Origin: Ramicandelaber brevisporus
Lineage: Eukaryota > Kickxellomycota > Ramicandelaberales > Ramicandelaberaceae
Direction of reading: 5' to 3'
NCBI GenBank assembly: GCA_025201865.1
Contig: MU602703.1
Span: 53,017-79,705 of the forward strand
DNA length: 26,689 nucleotides
This document shows positions 8,373 through 15,831 of the stretch, piece after piece. The number at the start of each line of letters is the position of its first letter. Position 1 is the stretch's first letter. The position numbers and the translations under genes were made by a program. The notes under the pieces were generated by a model. That model saw only the letters and a list, made by a program, of their open reading frames with translations. It did not search any database and was not told the DNA's origin.

Positions 8373-11300
8373 TTACGTGCCGTTCGCTCGTGGCCCCAGC
8401 TCGGCTACACTGCGCGAGGCAAGGTTGACTGGGTTGCTACGCGAGCCGGAGAGCTTGTCTAACATTAGCCTTACTTTGGAGATGGGGCGCCACGATGTGA
8501 CTGCCTTCACAGCGCCTACAATCGAGCGGCGACCGTCCGCGTGATAGGTCACCATGCCTGGGAACATTTGGGGTGGCGCGGCGTCACGCCGTGGTCGGCC
8601 AGCCGGAACGGGCACATCCACGGCCACATCATCGATGATGATGCTGTCATCATCAGCAGGCTCGAGGGCAGGCGATGTGGGAAACGACGCAGCTTGTGGC
8701 GATTGAGGTGCAGACCCGATGATCGGCGACGGCTGCTGAGAGGCAACCAATGAGTCCGGCAGGAGCTCCATGACCGGTGACTCTGGCGGGGTAGCATAAG
8801 CGTCCACGTCATCGGCATCACCCAGTGGCAGTCCAGCAACCGGTGCTGGCGCGCTTGGTGCCTGGACATCAGATCCGCCACCATCAAGCTCCTCGTCATC
8901 GGGTATCAAGTCGCCTGTGGTTGGCTCCAGCTGCTGTTGGTCCGCACTTGTACCGGGTACCGGTCCAAACCAGGGTAGGATCCTGTCGACGTTGACTCTC
9001 TGCTTGAGGTGCTTGTCCGTGGTGGGATCGGCCAGTGTGTACACATCCAGCGCCGTCATCGACACCACTCGGTACGGACCCTCGAACTTGGCATCAAGCT
9101 TCGACTTGGAGGCATGGGCACTGGGCGGCTGCACGGCGATCTTGACGAGTGACCCTGGCGGGTAAACAACGACTCTGCGATGGGTATCGAGATATGCTTG
9201 ACGGCGCTGGTGTACACTCTCCATCGCCATCGCATGAAGATCCTGCACCCACGCAGCCTCCTCCCACGCCTGGCGGTGTTTTGCTGAACGGATAGTCTGC
9301 AACACCTCATCTGAGTCCATAGGCCGGCGACGACCCTCCCAGTCAAAAGGCGCGGTGCGCGCGCGTCCAAAAAAGACATCAGAGCGCGATGGGGATCCGT
9401 GCCGCGGCCGGTTGTTGAGGCGCGACAGAGCCAACGGCAGCAGTTCGGCCCAGTGGCGTGGCGGGTCGGCAGCGCGTTCTGCACGAATGCGAGTCAGCTC
9501 TTCAATCAGCGAGCGGCCGGCGCGCTCGGCCTTCCCATTTGGGGTGCTCCGACGCGGCAAACCGCGGTGGTGTTCGACGCCAATGAAACGGAGCATTGCG
9601 CCGACCAAACCGCCAGTTAGATTGCGGGCATTATCCGAGTGCACTCTGACCGGCCATGGCAAGCGCGCAAAGATGCGGGTCAATGCAGCTGCGATCTCAT
9701 CACCATCTTCACTTGCTAGCGGTTCTGCAGCAATAAAGTCCGAGGCGGCATCGGCTAACACCAAACCAGTCGTCGGCGGGCCAAGTCGGTCCTCGAACTT
9801 AAATAAATCAATGTGGTATCTTTCCGATACACTGACCTGCTTGAGAAAACGCATGCGTCCATGTGGGCGTCGCGTGTTTGGTCGGGTCAGCTGACAGTGA
9901 ACGCACTCTTTGAACACATTATCACAATCCTTCACCATTCCTTCCCAGTAGTAGCGCTTACGCAGCCAGGTTACCATGGCGTGCGAAGAACCACAGCCAG
10001 TAGCCTTGTGAGCGTGCTCGGCGAACACTCGCTGCTGCTTACCCGGCACTACCAGTAACTCGCGGCGCATATAAGGCACCGCCTCGTCAGATGGCAGAAT
10101 GCGCACGATCACTCGTTTCTCAGCGTCGAGCGTGTAGTGCATGTGTGGGAACCGCGTGGGCAGAGAAACGTCGGCTGCCTCTCGCAGTTTACACATGCGC
10201 TCGCGCATCGACGGTGACTGAGCCTGCATCGTGCGAGTGATAGTTGGCAACTGCTCAGAACCGTGAGCGATTGGGGGTGACGACGGCTGCTCCTCAGCAA
10301 CAGTGGCGGCGGCGGCGACAGTGGCTGGCAAGTCCAGCTCCAGTGGCTCGAGGGCAGGAGGCATATCTTCAATTCCCACCTCCGGCAACGGACAGCTGGC
10401 ATCGAACAATTGATCGCCTTGCAGCAGTAACTCGCCAAGTGGCGCATACATCGGGTGATCGCTACCGTGTGGAATGGGTGATTCGCGCGGTGCGACCGCG
10501 GGCAGCCGGCTCAGCGCGTCCACAAAGTTCTTCTCACCACTCACCCACTGTATCTGATCTCCTTTGATACCACGACGAGACAATTCCCGCGCAATAACGG
10601 CTAAATTTCCACGAGTGGGCGGGTGTCTCAAGATTGCACACGCGGTCTGGGAATCGGTGTAGAACGTGAGCCGCTCACTGGGGTGGCCATAGCACACGGC
10701 ATCGGCAGCCATCACAGCCCACAGGATACCCAGACTCTCCAATTCAGGAATAGTCAAGAGTGACTCGGTGCGCTTCCACGCGCGGCTCGCCATCAACAAA
10801 AACCGACGCTTCCCGTCCGCATCATCTTGGACCACTGCCATACCGACACCCGCCTTACTCGCATCCGAATAGCACTTCAGCGGCAGTGCAGGATCGTAGT
10901 TGGCTAGTGTAACGGCGTTGCGCAAGCAGTGTTTGGCGGCCAGCCACGCCTGATCGTGCACTGTCGTCCACTTGCGTGCCAGAATCGTACCCTTCTCAGT
11001 AAGTGCATACAGAGGCTTGATAGCAATGCTCAACGCCGGGACGTGTGCTCCCACATATTGGAACATACCAAGTGCCGTACGCAGCTGGGAGGCATTGGTC
11101 GGCTTCTGGAGACGGAGGAGGCTTTCTTGAAAATCAGGCGCGACAGATACACCGACTCCCGCTTGCCACGAAAAACCAAGTATTCTGATTGGGCCCCGTG
11201 CTGCAATGCACGCCTTCTCTGGTCGACATCGCACTCCCGCTGCCTGCAGTCGTTCCAGCACTGAATCTACAATCGCCAAATGTTCCTCTAGGGACCCTTT

Positions 11301-12836
11301 TGAATGAATGCACATGTCGTCAGCGAATGCTGCTGCAAGCCTCTCCAGTTCGCCAAGTATTTCGGCTACGGCGCGATTCAGGATGGACGGAGAAGCAGTC
11401 CAGCCCATTGGCAAGCTCGCGGGCTCCACTACACCAATCCCATTCACATAATATGCCATAATTGCTGCTAGTTCATCAGTGAGTTTAATGCATCTAAACG
11501 CTGTCGCTAGATCCAAAGTGCTTACCCAATCAGCGTCTTTTACTCTTTCTAACACATCCCGCACAGCCAAACCATCATATTGCACAAAGCGTGTAAGCTC
11601 GTTGACAGTCCGGAGATCAATACACACTCTCCACTTCTTCGCACGCTCACCATCCACACCAGCAGTCACCTGGTGACGCGATTCAAGCAGTACAATAATT
11701 GGATTTCTCCAAAGTGACTTGCTTGGTCTGAGCGATCCAGTTTTCAATTGCTCCATTGTATCCTCCACTAAAGCCTTGCTCGCCTCTGGACTCATCGGGT
11801 ACGACCGCTGCGCAATCGGCACCTTTGACTCGACCCGAACCTCATAAAGCGGCTGCACCTTCCAAGCTGGAGCGATTTCTCCCTTCCGGATATCGAAAAG
11901 CTCCGCATACTTTGCCACGAGTGTGTCCACCGCTTCGTTCTCTTCAGCCGTCGCGTCTACACCGACCAACTTGGCGTAGCCAGTCGGGATCGGTAGTGGA
12001 CGTTGCTCAGTGGCAGAAGTGGATGGTGCCGCAGCCACGGCATTGGAGACACTGTGAGGCTTGGCTTGACTAGCCGTCTTGATCGGCACCGTCTGCCCTG
12101 CCCACGTAACCAACCTCATGCCGCCAATGTCAACAATGGCGAAACGCGCAGCAACTTGAGCGAAAGACATCAGCGCGTCCTCTGTCAGGCCCGAGTCTGG
12201 CACTACATGGAAACGATGTGTGCGCGTCTCACCAAGTACGCTGACAGGCACATCCACCACGCCCAGGGTTCTATACACATCTTCACAACCTGGTGACGTA
12301 TACCGGCGCGTGATTCTGCCATTAATCACTCCGCCACAACGCTTGGCTACACTGCTCCGCATCAATGACAACGATGCACCCAGATCTTGCAGCATTTCCA
12401 ACTGTATGCCATTGATCTTCACATCGATTGTGCACAGTCTGGATGCTGTGAGCTTGTGTGAATGATCTGTGATGACAGCTCGTGCTGTGGCCTTGGCATC
12501 GGCTTTGGATATTATCTCCGCAGCATTCAAGCCCTCGGCGATATCCGCATCAACTGTTGCCATCGTCTGTACTCGTTCTGCTACATCGCGCTCCCGCTTG
12601 CGCAGTCGCTTTCTCTGTTTGCGCTCTTTGCTGCTACGTCTTGGTTTCGGTGACTGTTGTGATTGTGATTGCGATTGCTCTGGCTGCGATGTCGGTCCAA
12701 TCTCATGAGCAGCATCTGCCTTTGCAATTGCTCCTTCTTTTTCTTTTACGTCTGACAACTGACAATCTACATTTTTGGTTGTTAACACATGTGGATTATT
12801 AGATGGAAGGTTACAGACAGTTAGGGAAAATGCCGC
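8373..12836 (-). CDS. pol: Pol polyprotein of the gypsy element (protease, RT, RNase H, integrase)
   Basis: The frame is open from 12836 to its stop at 8373. Residue numbers here count from the GTG at 12788 (1,471 residues); the first in-frame ATG is residue 76 (12563). Protease: DLGAS at 135-139, where the family has D[T/S]G. Reverse transcriptase: about 330-600, with WRVCIDLR, LDLATAF, LPMGWTASP and catalytic FADD at 488-491. RNase H: D642 (YSDAS), E682, D712 (YTDSQ), D757 (VDALSR). Integrase: zinc-binding H925/H927, H936, C962, C965, then D994, D1052 and E1088, exactly D-D(35)-E. A GPY module (KFEGPYRV, GPY at 1237-1239) follows. The last 190 residues are Pro/Asp-rich and unassigned. RT, RNase H and integrase keep all catalytic residues I can see. 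The protein copies element RNA and inserts the cDNA. It is probably made as a Gag-Pol fusion. Confidence 0.93.
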   Translation of the reverse strand, partial: AAFSLTVCNLPSNNPHVLTTKNVDCQLSDVKEKEGAIAKADAAHEIGPTSQPEQSQSQSQQSPKPRRSSKERKQRKRLRKRERDVAERVQTMATVDADIAEGLNAAEIISKADAKATARAVITDHSHKLTASRLCTIDVKINGIQLEMLQDLGASLSLMRSSVAKRCGGVINGRITRRYTSPGCEDVYRTLGVVDVPVSVLGETRTHRFHVVPDSGLTEDALMSFAQVAARFAIVDIGGMRLVTWAGQTVPIKTASQAKPHSVSNAVAAAPSTSATEQRPLPIPTGYAKLVGVDATAEENEAVDTLVAKYAELFDIRKGEIAPAWKVQPLYEVRVESKVPIAQRSYPMSPEASKALVEDTMEQLKTGSLRPSKSLWRNPIIVLLESRHQVTAGVDGERAKKWRVCIDLRTVNELTRFVQYDGLAVRDVLERVKDADWVSTLDLATAFRCIKLTDELAAIMAYYVNGIGVVEPASLPMGWTASPSILNRAVAEILGELERLAAAFADDMCIHSKGSLEEHLAIVDSVLERLQAAGVRCRPEKACIAARGPIRILGFSWQAGVGVSVAPDFQESLLRLQKPTNASQLRTALGMFQYVGAHVPALSIAIKPLYALTEKGTILARKWTTVHDQAWLAAKHCLRNAVTLANYDPALPLKCYSDASKAGVGMAVVQDDADGKRRFLLMASRAWKRTESLLTIPELESLGILWAVMAADAVCYGHPSERLTFYTDSQTACAILRHPPTRGNLAVIARELSRRGIKGDQIQWVSGEKNFVDALSRLPAVAPRESPIPHGSDHPMYAPLGELLLQGDQLFDASCPLPEVGIEDMPPALEPLELDLPATVAAAATVAEEQPSSPPIAHGSEQLPTITRTMQAQSPSMRERMCKLREAADVSLPTRFPHMHYTLDAEKRVIVRILPSDEAVPYMRRELLVVPGKQQRVFAEHAHKATGCGSSHAMVTWLRKRYYWEGMVKDCDNVFKECVHCQLTRPNTRRPHGRMRFLKQVSVSERYHIDLFKFEDRLGPPTTGLVLADAASDFIAAEPLASEDGDEIAAALTRIFARLPWPVRVHSDNARNLTGGLVGAMLRFIGVEHHRGLPRRSTPNGKAERAGRSLIEELTRIRAERAADPPRHWAELLPLALSRLNNRPRHGSPSRSDVFFGRARTAPFDWEGRRRPMDSDEVLQTIRSAKHRQAWEEAAWVQDLHAMAMESVHQRRQAYLDTHRRVVVYPPGSLVKIAVQPPSAHASKSKLDAKFEGPYRVVSMTALDVYTLADPTTDKHLKQRVNVDRILPWFGPVPGTSADQQQLEPTTGDLIPDDEELDGGGSDVQAPSAPAPVAGLPLGDADDVDAYATPPESPVMELLPDSLVASQQPSPIIGSAPQSPQAASFPTSPALEPADDDSIIIDDVAVDVPVPAGRPRRDAAPPQMFPGMVTYHADGRRSIVGAVKAVTSWRPISKVRLMLDKLSGSRSNPVNLASRSVAELGPRANGT

Positions 12837-13783
12837 TTATTGAGAGAGTAGTTGAAGTGATTGATGGCTGTCTTGGTCGCACCTTGTTCTTCCAAGAACT
12901 GACTGAATAGCACAGCATCTTCCTTGGACTTTGCACCATTCACCAGCGCTTCAGCCAACGCAAAACAGCTAACAGTGCTATGACGGGCGCTGCCTTTGTG
13001 GAGCAAACACGTGCCAGTCTGTGTATCCTGCGCATTTGCCGCCACAGCCGTCGGCTCGTTTTCATCATCAGAGTCAATGACATTGTGCACGCGGCCGTGA
13101 CGGCTGGGATAGCGCGTCGATGCAGAGCCAGATGCGCTATTCCTGCGTACAAACACAGCATTGGCGTCCTTGTGCTTGTCGAGCGCGGCTAACTCTTCAG
13201 CAATCTTCTCAGCCGACTTGGCATTATCTCTGAAGCCGTCTTGGATAATGGGCATCACGGCACGAGCAGCATCATTATCCTCCATGTCCTCAAATGCCTT
13301 AGCTAGATGATACTTGGTCCAGCCAGCCTTCACTAGCTTCTTTGCAGCGGCCGCAAATTGTCGCACAGTGTGACCCACAATGAGTGATGCCTTACCCTGC
13401 GACGCCTGCCACAGGAACTCCGGATGCTCATACAAGCTAATGCTGCTTTTGAACGCCGTAATGACTGCCTCGTATCCTCCTTGGATGCGGTGCACCTCGT
13501 CCACCTTAGCCTTCGGGTACTTGTCCACAAGCTTCTTGTAAACAAACTCCTTGAGGTCTTCATCTTCAGTGCGCTTCGGAAAAACACTCGCAATCTCCGC
13601 TGCATAGTACTCAAAGTCGAACAATGGTTTCAACTCCGGCACCTTATCGGCCTGGGGCTTCGGCCGGTTCTGGTCTTTGATAACGTCAGCTACTTTTTCG
13701 AACCCGACGCTCATGACCGTGGCTGCAATGTTCGCGATCTGCTGCTGCAGCGCGATCTGCTTCTGCGACTCTTCGTCTGTCAT
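12821..13783 (-). CDS. gag: Gag-like protein of the gypsy element
   Basis: The product is 320 residues from ATG 13783, about 45 bases after the LTR. A helical, charged N-terminal and capsid-like region (residues 1-210) is followed by a basic, Ser-rich segment (RRNSASGSASTRYPSRHGR) and a zinc-knuckle-like motif C259-x2-H262-x5-H268-x4-C273. This is the C-H-H-C variant found in many gypsy Gag proteins in place of the CCHC knuckle. Gag would form the virus-like particle that packages the element RNA. A frame extending upstream to 14140 runs through the LTR and gap and is not used. The stop (TAA at 12821-12823) is the start of the gag-pol junction. Confidence 0.8.
   Translation of the reverse strand: MTDEESQKQIALQQQIANIAATVMSVGFEKVADVIKDQNRPKPQADKVPELKPLFDFEYYAAEIASVFPKRTEDEDLKEFVYKKLVDKYPKAKVDEVHRIQGGYEAVITAFKSSISLYEHPEFLWQASQGKASLIVGHTVRQFAAAAKKLVKAGWTKYHLAKAFEDMEDNDAARAVMPIIQDGFRDNAKSAEKIAEELAALDKHKDANAVFVRRNSASGSASTRYPSRHGRVHNVIDSDDENEPTAVAANAQDTQTGTCLLHKGSARHSTVSCFALAEALVNGAKSKEDAVLFSQFLEEQGATKTAINHFNYSLNKRHFP
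12824..12838 (-). promoter_or_regulatory. Candidate -1 ribosomal frameshift window at the gag-pol junction
   Basis: The end of gag reads AAG CGG CAT TTT CCC TAA. The pol frame is -1 relative to gag and is closed by a TAA at 12837-12839, so a shift must occur within these five codons. T TTT CCC is a near-slippery string (P-site TTT re-pairs perfectly, A-site does not), not a canonical X XXY YYZ heptamer. Confidence 0.4.
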
Positions 13784-13812
13784 TTCTACTTCAAACAGGA
13801 CTCCAGAAAACC

Positions 13813-13828
13813 CCTGGTATGCTCGCCA
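13813..13828 (-). other. Candidate primer-binding site of the gypsy element
   Basis: Two bases after the LTR's terminal CA the element reads TGGCGAGCATACCAGG. TGG pairs with the CCA end of a tRNA, and the rest would pair with an acceptor 3' strand (TATGCTC) and discriminator G, as in serine-type tRNAs. The matching tRNA is not in this window, so the tRNA identity is inference. Confidence 0.4.
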
Positions 13829-13830
13829 CC

Positions 13831-13924
13831 TGTTTGTGTTGCTCCGCTGATGGGCTTCAACGGCGGTCGATAGAATCAGTAAACAATATGTAGAATTTGA
13901 AAGATGGTTGGAAGGTTGAGTTTT
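13831..13924 (-). repeat. 5' LTR copy of the gypsy element, truncated by the gap
   Basis: It is identical to 8225-8318 over all visible bases and then runs directly into N at 13925. The contig end at this repeat is what a short-read assembly does at identical LTRs. The promoter of the element, if any, would lie here. Confidence 0.75.
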
Positions 13925-14134
13925 NNNNNNNNNNNNNNNNNNNNNNNNNNNNNNNNNNNNNNNNNNNNNNNNNNNNNNNNNNNNNNNNNNNNNNNNNNNN
14001 NNNNNNNNNNNNNNNNNNNNNNNNNNNNNNNNNNNNNNNNNNNNNNNNNNNNNNNNNNNNNNNNNNNNNNNNNNNNNNNNNNNNNNNNNNNNNNNNNNNN
14101 NNNNNNNNNNNNNNNNNNNNNNNNNNNNNNNNNN
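13925..14134. other. Assembly gap (210 N)
   Basis: The gap hides the outer end of the 5' LTR, any target-site duplication, and the central part of the split DNAJC8-like gene. By comparison with DNAJC8 about 40-50 codons are missing. Together with a few remaining LTR bases this roughly matches the gap length, if the length is a real estimate. Confidence 0.95.
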
Positions 14135-14136
14135 TG

Positions 14137-14238
14137 ACAAAACGTAAACAGGACGATAAACAATGGGAAAGCGGACAGGAAGAGCGAGTCAACAATTGGA
14201 GATCATTCCTTACAAAGCGACAGACTAAACGAAAGTAA
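14137..14238 (+). pseudogene. C-terminal end of the DNAJC8/SPF31-like gene, separated from its N-terminal part by the retrotransposon
   Basis: From the first codon after the gap the plus strand encodes TKRKQDDKQWESGQEERV followed by NNWRSFLTKR and a basic end, then TAA. This matches the C-terminal DNAJC8 block (EWQKNFEESRDGRVDSWRNFQ in human). It lies on the same strand as the J-domain half at 7588-8224, in the right order, and is followed by AATAAA at 14263-14268. Transcription from the original promoter would now have to cross about 5.7 kb of antisense-oriented element to reach it. Confidence 0.82.
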
Positions 14239-14262
14239 CATTTAGAGCATTGTTGCTTTTTG

Positions 14263-14268
14263 AATAAA
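14263..14268 (+). terminator. Polyadenylation signal AATAAA of the original DNAJC8-like gene
   Basis: It lies 24 bases after the TAA at 14236-14238, supporting this as the true 3' end of the split gene. It is followed directly by an AAT microsatellite. Confidence 0.5.
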
Positions 14269-14270
14269 AT

Positions 14271-14311
<41 letters not shown>

Positions 14312-14326
14312 TGATGATGATGATGT
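14269..14326. repeat. AAT/GAT triplet microsatellite
   Basis: There are about a dozen AAT units (14270-14309) followed by about six GAT units. It lies between the convergent 3' ends of the DNAJC8-like and SAC3-like genes. Confidence 0.85.
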
Positions 14327-14362
14327 TAATAACAATAAAAGGTGTACAGTATTTGAATCAAG

Positions 14363-15274
14363 TTAGACTCGAGGAGGACGTAGGATGACATCACCTGCGG
14401 GAGAAACTGCTTGGTAGGCTTTGTTGCCACCAGCTGCGGCTGCCAGCTCAGAAAGACTCTTTTGGATGAACTCAGATGCTTCGTGAACGTCGATCATGTC
14501 CAATCTTCTCATCAATACCTTTAGCGGACACTTCAAGTAGGCCGCTTGATGGAAGCGAAGCACCGGATGATGAACAGATTGAACAGCTCGCTCCATCATG
14601 ATCCGTAAACACTGTGCCTTAACCTTGATTTCAACCGAATCATCCTCCAAATCAGAGAGAGCCTGCTTTATCCTCCCACATGCAGTCGATCGAACAGCCC
14701 AGTCCATCAATCGCAGCGATCGGGCCAGCTGTAAAGCAAGAGTCAGCAGTGGGCCACGTTCTTCCAGTTTGAACCTCCGCATGACATTCGCAATTGGTCG
14801 AATCGAGACACGCTGGCTGCTTTTACTGCTGCTTCGGTCAGACGCTGTCCAAAACAGGACGTAGATAGCCAGAATGATGTCATTCTTACTCCCGAGAACG
14901 TCCACCAGATGGCAGATAGCCTTGTGGAGCTCGCCATGGGCATCCGCAAAGATTGCAGCCACAATCGACATCTCGTAAACCTCCTCAACAAACGCTGCAT
15001 CTGCCTTGCCAACAGAGACAATGCCTTCACGCAGCTTCCGCATATAATCGACACATCTCACTACACCGCCTTTATCAATCGGCCAGCCACCAGCTCCATG
15101 CTCTCCATTTGTGACGCATCGAAGCAGATACTGGCGAGTCCTGTTGAACAGCTGCTTCTGGGACTCTAGATCGCGCCTTGCCGAATCATTGCCGCGGCTC
15201 ACAAGTGTGATCCTTGAGAAGATCGCGGCCAGATCGTCCGCGGAGTCCACTTCCCGTTTTGTTTTACTGTTCAT
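14363..15274 (-). CDS. Probable SAC3/GANP-family (PCI-type) protein, SAC3D1-like
   Basis: The product is 303 residues from ATG 15274. It is mostly alpha-helical, with spacing that fits the SAC3/GANP domain: an N-terminal YLLRC segment, VDYMRKLREGI, FVEEVYEMSIVAAIFADAH, then HLVDVL, and IYVLFWTASDR. Next come MRRFKLEERGPLLTLALQLARSL (quoted in part) and a closing winged-helix-like stretch, LKVLMRRLDMIDVHEASEFI, which resembles the family's 'L-gfdd-eea-ef' end. Family members serve in mRNA export (TREX-2) or at centrosomes. It lacks the N-terminal MCP-type motif, so the exact subgroup is open. The assignment is by pattern only. It could be another PCI-domain protein. It is divergent from the first OFA transporter, 557 bases apart. 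Confidence 0.55.
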   Translation of the reverse strand: MNSKTKREVDSADDLAAIFSRITLVSRGNDSARRDLESQKQLFNRTRQYLLRCVTNGEHGAGGWPIDKGGVVRCVDYMRKLREGIVSVGKADAAFVEEVYEMSIVAAIFADAHGELHKAICHLVDVLGSKNDIILAIYVLFWTASDRSSSKSSQRVSIRPIANVMRRFKLEERGPLLTLALQLARSLRLMDWAVRSTACGRIKQALSDLEDDSVEIKVKAQCLRIMMERAVQSVHHPVLRFHQAAYLKCPLKVLMRRLDMIDVHEASEFIQKSLSELAAAAGGNKAYQAVSPAGDVILRPPRV

Positions 15275-15831
15275 CTTGGTTATTTTTGTGTTTGTTTGTC
15301 ACACGTTTTCTTCTGCCTCTTCGTCTTCCGCTTCTGCGTTCGCTCCAGCCGAATCGTCTAGCCTGTCGGAGTTTACCATGCCTCGATCCAATTGTTATCA
15401 AACCTCCCCAAAAATGCACGGACGAATTAACATTACATGCACGCTAGCGATTGTTGGCCAAACAACTTCCTCCCCCTCCCTCCCTCCGTTCGCTCCGTCG
15501 GCTGAGCAAACGACGGTCCTGGACTGCGTCAACTACCACTAGCAAACCAGCCTCGTCCAACTACCACCCGCACGCAACCTGTCACTTTCTTTTTTTGATA
15601 CTCTCACGCGCTCTTGTTGTTGTGTCTTCCTCTTCGTTGTCTTCGTTGTCTTCGTTGTCTTCGTCGTCCTCGTCTTCATTCTCGTTTTCGTATTCTCAAC
15701 TCACCATCATATCGCGCTTTGTTCACTGATTCAATCCACCCACAAGCATAATTCCTCACTTCCTCAGTCTCTTACTCCCTCACTCACTTCCTCCTTCACT
15801 CGCTCACACTCTCGCTTCGTCACACTGTACT
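15275..15831. promoter_or_regulatory. Divergent 5' region between the SAC3-like gene and OFA transporter 1
   Basis: No gene is seen. A TCTTCGTTG-type repeat (about 15630-15672) and a strongly CT-rich leader (about 15745-15825) directly before the transporter ATG are the main features. I see no clear TATA box. Confidence 0.4.

Larger units (their letters stand above)
8225..13924 (-). mobile_element. Ty3/gypsy LTR retrotransposon inserted in the DNAJC8-like gene (5' LTR runs into assembly gap)
   Basis: On the minus strand the order is LTR copy (13831 into the gap), candidate primer-binding site, gag (13783-12821), pol with protease, reverse transcriptase, RNase H and integrase in that order (about 12836-8373), then the second LTR copy ending at 8225. 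Integrase after RNase H is the Metaviridae (Ty3/gypsy) order, as opposed to Pseudoviridae (copia). Both frames are uninterrupted, and the visible 95 bases of the two terminal repeats are identical, so the insertion looks recent. About 5.6 kb separate equivalent positions of the repeats. Target-site duplication cannot be tested because the right end of the element lies in the run of N. There is no env-like frame. Confidence 0.9.

Noticed and set aside
13784-14140. Upstream extension of gag through the LTR and N gap
   Set aside because: It is an artefact of translating N; ATG 13783 just after the primer-binding site is the sensible start.
8211-14144. TGACAAAA at 8211-8218 and 14135-14142 as a target-site duplication
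   Set aside because: The left copy is six bases away from the LTR edge and the two copies are in different host reading frames, so the match is probably chance. The true duplication would be inside the gap.
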